A stretch of 64,000 bases of DNA from UBA4742 sp963785815 (GTDB lineage: Bacteria > Actinomycetota > Acidimicrobiia > Acidimicrobiales > Acidimicrobilacustridaceae): positions 62,001 to 126,000 of the forward strand of contig CAWAWN010000001.1 of assembly GCA_963785815.1 (NCBI GenBank). Reading direction: 5' to 3'. Position numbers and translations under genes: made by a program. Below, piece by piece: positions 58,363 to 64,000 of this stretch; position 1 is the stretch's first letter, and each line of letters opens with the position of its first letter. The notes beneath the pieces are model-generated. The model saw nothing but the letters and a program-made list of their open reading frames with translations. It was not told the origin of the DNA and made no database searches.

Positions 58363-58899
58363 CTACTTCTTGGCCTTCTGCAGCACGGTGATGGCCGGGC
58401 AGTCGCTCTCGCCCACCGGGCAGGCCATCTGGTCGGCCGGACCGAACTGCCCCCGGTTGACCAGCAGGAAGCACCCCGTGCACACGAACTCGTTGGCCTT
58501 CTTGGGCGTGACGCCGTCGGGGGTCTCGGGGCCCCGGGCCTCGGCGACCTCGACCTCCTCCTCGTCCTCCTCGTCGTCCGCGGCGGCGATGCGGTCCTTG
58601 AGGATGGTGTCCAGGTCGGCCTCGACGTCGTCGGGGTCGACGACCTCCTCGTCCTCCTCGACGTCGTCGTCACCCACCTTCTTGCGGGCCCGCGGCGCGG
58701 GTTCGGCCACGACCTCGTCCACGTCTTCGACCTCGACGTCGACCGCCCCGTCGGCCTCGAACCCCTCGTCGCCTTCGACCAGCTCGTCGTCGAGCGCGTC
58801 CTCGTCGAGCGCGTCCTCGTCGAGCGCGTCCTCGTCCAGATCGACCTCGAGGTCCTCGTCGAACTCGTCGACGTCGTCGATCACATCGTCGTCTGCCAT
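58363..58899 (-). CDS. Acidic zinc-ribbon protein (DUF4193-like)
   Basis: 178 residues. The first 115 are almost all D, E, A, V and L, with a threefold D-E-D-A-L repeat; the end has C-T-G-C-F-L-L-V-N-R...A-C-P-V-G-E-S-D-C, a Cys4 zinc ribbon resembling DUF4193. Such acidic small proteins are common in actinobacteria; function unknown. First gene of the operon 58899 to 56848. The upstream 90 bases have no clear -10. Confidence 0.72.
   Translation of the reverse strand: MADDDVIDDVDEFDEDLEVDLDEDALDEDALDEDALDDELVEGDEGFEADGAVDVEVEDVDEVVAEPAPRARKKVGDDDVEEDEEVVDPDDVEADLDTILKDRIAAADDEEDEEEVEVAEARGPETPDGVTPKKANEFVCTGCFLLVNRGQFGPADQMACPVGESDCPAITVLQKAKK
58786..58830 (-). repeat. Three tandem 15-bp repeats within the acidic gene
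   Basis: Three nearly identical 15-base units (the last two read CTCGTCGAGCGCGTC on the plus strand) encode the D-E-D-A-L repeat. Being in-frame and near-perfect, the copy number could vary without breaking the gene. Confidence 0.75.
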
Positions 58900-58987
58900 G
58901 ACATCCTTGGGTTGGCGCCGTCAGCGGGGATTCCCGCGGGCGGGATGATAGACACACCCAGCCCGGTTCGTGCGAGTTGAGGCGGGA

Positions 58988-60596
<1,609 letters not shown>

Positions 60597-60653
60597 GGCT
60601 GGCGAGAGTAGAAGGTCGATCCGGCCCGGCCGCGGATGGCTCGCGATGCCATG

Positions 60654-61856
60654 TCAGGCCTGGTCGGCACCGTTTCCGGCCACTCCCGGGGTGCCGAAGG
60701 AGGCCTTGGCGCGCGCCATGGCGCCGGGCTGGAGCCAGAGGTCGGCGACGGTCATGGCCAGCGCCTTGGCCCCATCCAGCACCGCCGCGTCACCGGCGGG
60801 ACCGGCGGCGTAGCCGGCGAACTCGGGGGTGTGGATGGAGATGTGCGGAGGTGACACGGCGATCATCGGGTGGATGCTGGGCACCGCGTAGCTGACGTTG
60901 CCCATGTCGGTGCTGCCCACCACCGAGAACGAGTCCTCGGGGCTGGCCAGCGGTCGCCCGATGGTGGCGGCATTGGCCGCGTACAGCTCGACCATGGGCT
61001 CGTTGTCGCGCATGTCGGCGTAGATGGGTTCCTGCCAGTCGAGCTCGATGGTGCAACCGGCGGCCAGGGCTCCGGCCTCGAGGCAGGCCACCACCCGGGC
61101 CTTGAGCTTCTCCAGCCGACGCACGTCGCCAGCCCGCACGTACCACTCGGCCTGGGCCCGGGCCGGGACGATGTTCGGCTTGTCGCCGCCGTCCAGGAAG
61201 ATGCCGTGCAGGCGCTCGTCGGGGCGGATGTGCTGGCGCAGGGCGGCCACGTTCACGTAGCCCAGCACGGCGGCATCGAGCGCGTTCTGGCCCTTCCAGG
61301 GGAAGGCGGCGGCGTGGGCGGCCCGACCGTGGTAGGTGGCCACCACCCGGTGGATGGCGATCACGTTCATCGACCGCAGGTCGCCACCGGCCGGGTGCAC
61401 CATCAGGGCGGCGTCGACGTCGTCGAAGGCGCCGGCGTCGATGAGGCGCACCTTGCCGCCGCCGCCCTCCTCGGCCGGCGTGCCCAGGATGACGATGCGC
61501 CCACCGGCCTGGTCGGCCAACGCGGCGGCCGCCAGCCCGGCCCCGAGGCCGGCGGCGGCGATGATGTTGTGCCCGCAGGCGTGGCCGATCCCCGGCAGGG
61601 CGTCGTACTCGCAGCACACGGCCACCGTCGGCCCCTCGGTGCCGGCCCGGCCCACGAAGGCCGTGTCGACGCCGTAGGCGTGGGGCTCCACCGTGATGCC
61701 GTCGTCGGCCATGACCTGGGTCAGCAGGTCGTGGGCGAACACCTCCTCGTAGCCGAGCTCGGGGTGCTCGTGGATGCGGTGGGACACGTCCACCAGCACC
61801 TCGGCCCGGGCATCGATGTCGGCGATGACCTGGCGCTTGGCCTGTTCGAGGTCCAT
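60654..61856 (-). CDS. M20 family amidohydrolase (AbgB-like)
   Basis: 400 residues. H-E-H-P-E-L-G near 30, the dinuclear metal site G-H-A-C-G-H near 94 and E-E-G near 130 match the aminobenzoyl-glutamate/amidohydrolase group of M20 peptidases. It should hydrolyse N-acyl or N-aryl amino acids; substrate unknown. TACGCT lies 6 bases before the ATG. Confidence 0.9.
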   Translation of the reverse strand: MDLEQAKRQVIADIDARAEVLVDVSHRIHEHPELGYEEVFAHDLLTQVMADDGITVEPHAYGVDTAFVGRAGTEGPTVAVCCEYDALPGIGHACGHNIIAAAGLGAGLAAAALADQAGGRIVILGTPAEEGGGGKVRLIDAGAFDDVDAALMVHPAGGDLRSMNVIAIHRVVATYHGRAAHAAAFPWKGQNALDAAVLGYVNVAALRQHIRPDERLHGIFLDGGDKPNIVPARAQAEWYVRAGDVRRLEKLKARVVACLEAGALAAGCTIELDWQEPIYADMRDNEPMVELYAANAATIGRPLASPEDSFSVVGSTDMGNVSYAVPSIHPMIAVSPPHISIHTPEFAGYAAGPAGDAAVLDGAKALAMTVADLWLQPGAMARAKASFGTPGVAGNGADQA

Positions 61857-61875
61857 CCCGGCAGCGTAGCGGCGC

Positions 61876-62490
61876 TCAGATGACCACCAGGAGGGCGTCG
61901 GGCTCGACCTCGATGCTCACCTCGCGCACCCTGGCCACCCGCTGGCCGTCGAGCCACAACGTCTCGGTGTGGACGAAGTTGCTCTGCCACTGCGAGGCCC
62001 GCGCCGTGGTCAGGTCTGGGTGGGGCAGGTGGGTGCCGGTGCGGGCCCGGGCCCGGGCCTGGAACAGGTCGCCGAGCGGCAGCCGACCGTCGGTGACGTC
62101 GAGCCGGGCGTCGCCGGGGTGGGCGCGAGGGCCGAGATCCCACTCCCCCAGCCACTGGGCGTTCATGACGGCCACGGCCCGACCCAGCCAGGCGCGGTGG
62201 CGGATGATGGCGTGGGCCACGAACCAGTGGCGGCGCCCGTCGGCCAGCTCCACCCGACCCAGGTCGACCGGGAACCGCATGGCCTCGGGCGACCGCAGGC
62301 GGGCCTCGTCCCCCAGGCCGCCCAGGGTCTTGCACAGGTCGCCGCCCAGCAGGCCCAGCGGTGGGATGGGCCGGTCGGCGGCCCGGGCGGCCTCCACCAC
62401 GGTCCGGGCTTCGGCGTCGGTGCGCACCACCACCCCGTCGGCGGGCAGCGTCCCGGGCCCGCCCCAGGCCTCGCCCTTGCGGATGGTCAC
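61876..62490 (-). CDS. Diacylglycerol-kinase-like C-terminal domain protein
   Basis: 204 residues. G-G-D-L near 55 sits where lipid kinases have G-G-D-G-T, and the rest matches the C-terminal half of the YegS/DAGK fold (H-P-D-L-T...L-W-L-D-G-Q-R-V...V-E-V-E-P-D-A-L). The N-terminal ATP half is short, so kinase activity is uncertain. The GTG start overlaps the helicase stop as GTGA. Confidence 0.6.
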   Translation of the reverse strand: MTIRKGEAWGGPGTLPADGVVVRTDAEARTVVEAARAADRPIPPLGLLGGDLCKTLGGLGDEARLRSPEAMRFPVDLGRVELADGRRHWFVAHAIIRHRAWLGRAVAVMNAQWLGEWDLGPRAHPGDARLDVTDGRLPLGDLFQARARARTGTHLPHPDLTTARASQWQSNFVHTETLWLDGQRVARVREVSIEVEPDALLVVI

Positions 62491-64000
62491 CGGTCCCGAT
62501 CCGGGGCCGGTTCGAGCTGGTCGGTCGCCACCGACGAGGCGGCCACCACCCCGCGCAGGATGGCGTCGGTGGCCTGGCGGGCGGTGCGGGCCGTGGCCGG
62601 GTCGGGAGCGGCCTCGGCCACCTGGCCCAGCAGGTCGATCAGCAGCTTCACGTTGCGCACGAAGTCGCCGCCGGACAGGTCCTCGTCGGCCAGCACGTCG
62701 TCGAGCGCTTCGCCCGCCGCCCAGGCGTAGGCCAGGGCGAAGAACCCGGGGTCGGGCGGCCGGCTCGGGGGCAGGCCGGCGGCAGCCTCGTCGCGGTTCA
62801 GCTCGGCCGCCAGCTGCTCGAGCGCGTCGGCTCGGCGACGCACCTCGGCCGACGGGAACCAAGGGGCCTCCGGCGCGTTCGGGCTGCGATGCTCATAGGT
62901 CAGGCACGACACCATGCCGGCCAGGCTGGCCGGGTCGAGGCCGTCGAGCAGCCCGTCCTCCAGGGCCTCGACCACCAGCAGGTCCGATTCGTGGAAGATG
63001 CGCACCAGCCGCTCGCCACGTTCGGTCAGAGCCCATCCGTCGAGGTGCCCCCACCTCTCGAGCAGCTGCAGCACCTGGTCGAAGCGCCGGGCCAGGGACT
63101 CGGTCCGGCCCTGGATCTGGCGGCCGAGGTCGGCCACCTCCCGGGCTACCCGTTCGGCCTGGCGCGCCGCCCGGAGGTGCTGGTCCAGGTCGGGGCAGCC
63201 CGACACCGGGTGGTCCGCGCCCACCTCGGGGCGCGTAGCGGCCTCGTCGAGGTCGGGCTCGGGGGCTCCGCCGTGCACGTCCACCCGCGACAGGGCACGG
63301 GCCACCTCCCGTTGGAAGGCGCGGTTGCTGGGCGCGAACGGCGTGGGCAGCGTCAGCCGGCTCAGCACCTCGGGCCGGTGCGCGAAGTCGGCGCTGCCCA
63401 GGTTCATGACCCGCCGCTGGGCGGTGACCACCCGCAGGCGCACCGTGCCCCCTCGGCGGCGTGCCACCGTGAGCACCGCCACCGGCCCGGCCGACTTGCC
63501 ACCTTCCAGCCGGATCACGTCGCCGGGTCGCAGCCGGCTCAGCCCCTCGTCGAGGGCCCGGCGGGGTGACGGGGCGACGGGCGGCTCGTCGCCCACCAGG
63601 GCGCGGTACTCGTCGACGTCGCCGCGCTCGCACGTGGCCGCCTCCAACAGCTCGGCCAGGGTGGTCTGGCGTCGGGCCAGCCGGGTCTCGAGGTGCACCA
63701 CCGCCTGGTCGGCCTGGAACTGGGCGAAGCTCAGGTTGAGCAGGTGGTGGGCCGTCTGGGCCGGGTAGCGCCGGACCAGGTTGGCCGCCATGTTGTAGGT
63801 GGGCCGGAACGACGAGCTGAGCCCGAAGCTGCGGCTGGCCGCCAGCCCCGCCACCTCGCCGAAGGACACGAACGGCGACCACAGCACCACGGCGTGGCCG
63901 GTGGTGTCGATGCCCCGTCGGCCGGCGCGCCCGGTCAGCTGCGTGTACTGGCCGGGGCTCAGGAACTCGTGGCGCTCACCCGTGAACTTGGTCAGCTTCT
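62487..64000 (-). CDS. HelY-like DEAD/DEAH RNA helicase, C-terminal part
   Basis: 504 residues are visible; the start lies beyond the window. The frame enters at K-L-T-K-F-T-G, then Q-L-T-G-R-A-G-R-R-G-I-D (motif VI) and continues through the stalk and DSHCT-like C-terminal domain. It corresponds to the Ski2-like/HelY group of ATP-dependent RNA helicases (M. tuberculosis HelY as I recall). Translationally coupled to the DAGK-like gene. Confidence 0.88.
   Translation of the reverse strand, partial: KLTKFTGERHEFLSPGQYTQLTGRAGRRGIDTTGHAVVLWSPFVSFGEVAGLAASRSFGLSSSFRPTYNMAANLVRRYPAQTAHHLLNLSFAQFQADQAVVHLETRLARRQTTLAELLEAATCERGDVDEYRALVGDEPPVAPSPRRALDEGLSRLRPGDVIRLEGGKSAGPVAVLTVARRRGGTVRLRVVTAQRRVMNLGSADFAHRPEVLSRLTLPTPFAPSNRAFQREVARALSRVDVHGGAPEPDLDEAATRPEVGADHPVSGCPDLDQHLRAARQAERVAREVADLGRQIQGRTESLARRFDQVLQLLERWGHLDGWALTERGERLVRIFHESDLLVVEALEDGLLDGLDPASLAGMVSCLTYEHRSPNAPEAPWFPSAEVRRRADALEQLAAELNRDEAAAGLPPSRPPDPGFFALAYAWAAGEALDDVLADEDLSGGDFVRNVKLLIDLLGQVAEAAPDPATARTARQATDAILRGVVAASSVATDQLEPAPDRDR

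Overview
The window is high-GC DNA (about 70% by eye) from an actinobacterium. The block gcvH - GarA-like FHA - FtsR-like MerR - bifunctional nuclease - second MerR is the arrangement I recall for Mycobacterium tuberculosis Rv1826-Rv1830. Many genes begin 6 bases after a TANNNT -10 box, as leaderless actinobacterial genes do. The gene content (split lysS/mprF-like pair, acidic zinc-ribbon protein, LLM oxidoreductases) would fit Acidimicrobiia, but that class is a guess. Two conserved genes carry single-base frameshifts, so some sequencing or assembly error is possible.

Layout. (1) 1-25,300 is a surface-polysaccharide locus: an O-antigen ligase, a leftward operon of two GT2 enzymes, a flippase and a WsaF-like transferase, a fused Alg14/Alg13-type transferase, asnB-like and further transferase genes, an ArnT/GT39-like membrane protein, a polyprenyl glycosylphosphotransferase, a PAS plus degenerate-GGDEF protein, an OmpR/PhoB-type response regulator, three secreted beta-helix proteins, a 2OG-Fe(II) oxygenase, and an internally deleted FkbM methyltransferase. 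(2) 25,400-32,000 holds small hypothetical genes, a tRNA-Pro(GGG), an M48 protease, and lysS next to an MprF-like aminoacyl-PG synthase. (3) 32,100-46,700 is conserved housekeeping: SRAP, DUF2079, HIT, a CDP-alcohol phosphatidyltransferase, a ManC/PMM-like protein, gcvH, the regulator block, a TetR gene, gcvT, and gcvP behind a tandem glycine riboswitch. (4) 46,700-64,000 is mixed metabolism: an LLM oxidoreductase with a strong palindromic operator, a beta-lactamase-like esterase, a class II aldolase, a cobalamin riboswitch in front of a secreted transcobalamin-like protein, a dif-like site, enoyl-CoA hydratase, NUDIX, GNAT, a frameshifted ThyX-like gene, M20 amidohydrolase, a DAGK-like protein and the end of a HelY-like helicase.

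The strongest unexplained signal is a family of five promoter arrays in the polysaccharide locus. Four of them have four copies of CTTCAG (coding-strand sense) at exactly 11-base spacing; the fifth is imperfect. In all five a hexamer of the form NANNNT lies exactly 10 bases after the last repeat. They precede the GT2/flippase operon, the Alg14/13-like gene, the glycosylphosphotransferase, the PAS/GGDEF-like gene and the 2OG oxygenase. This is the layout of PhoB/OmpR-type response-regulator sites. The unpaired response regulator at 19,982-20,671 is the obvious candidate to bind them, which would make this one polysaccharide regulon.
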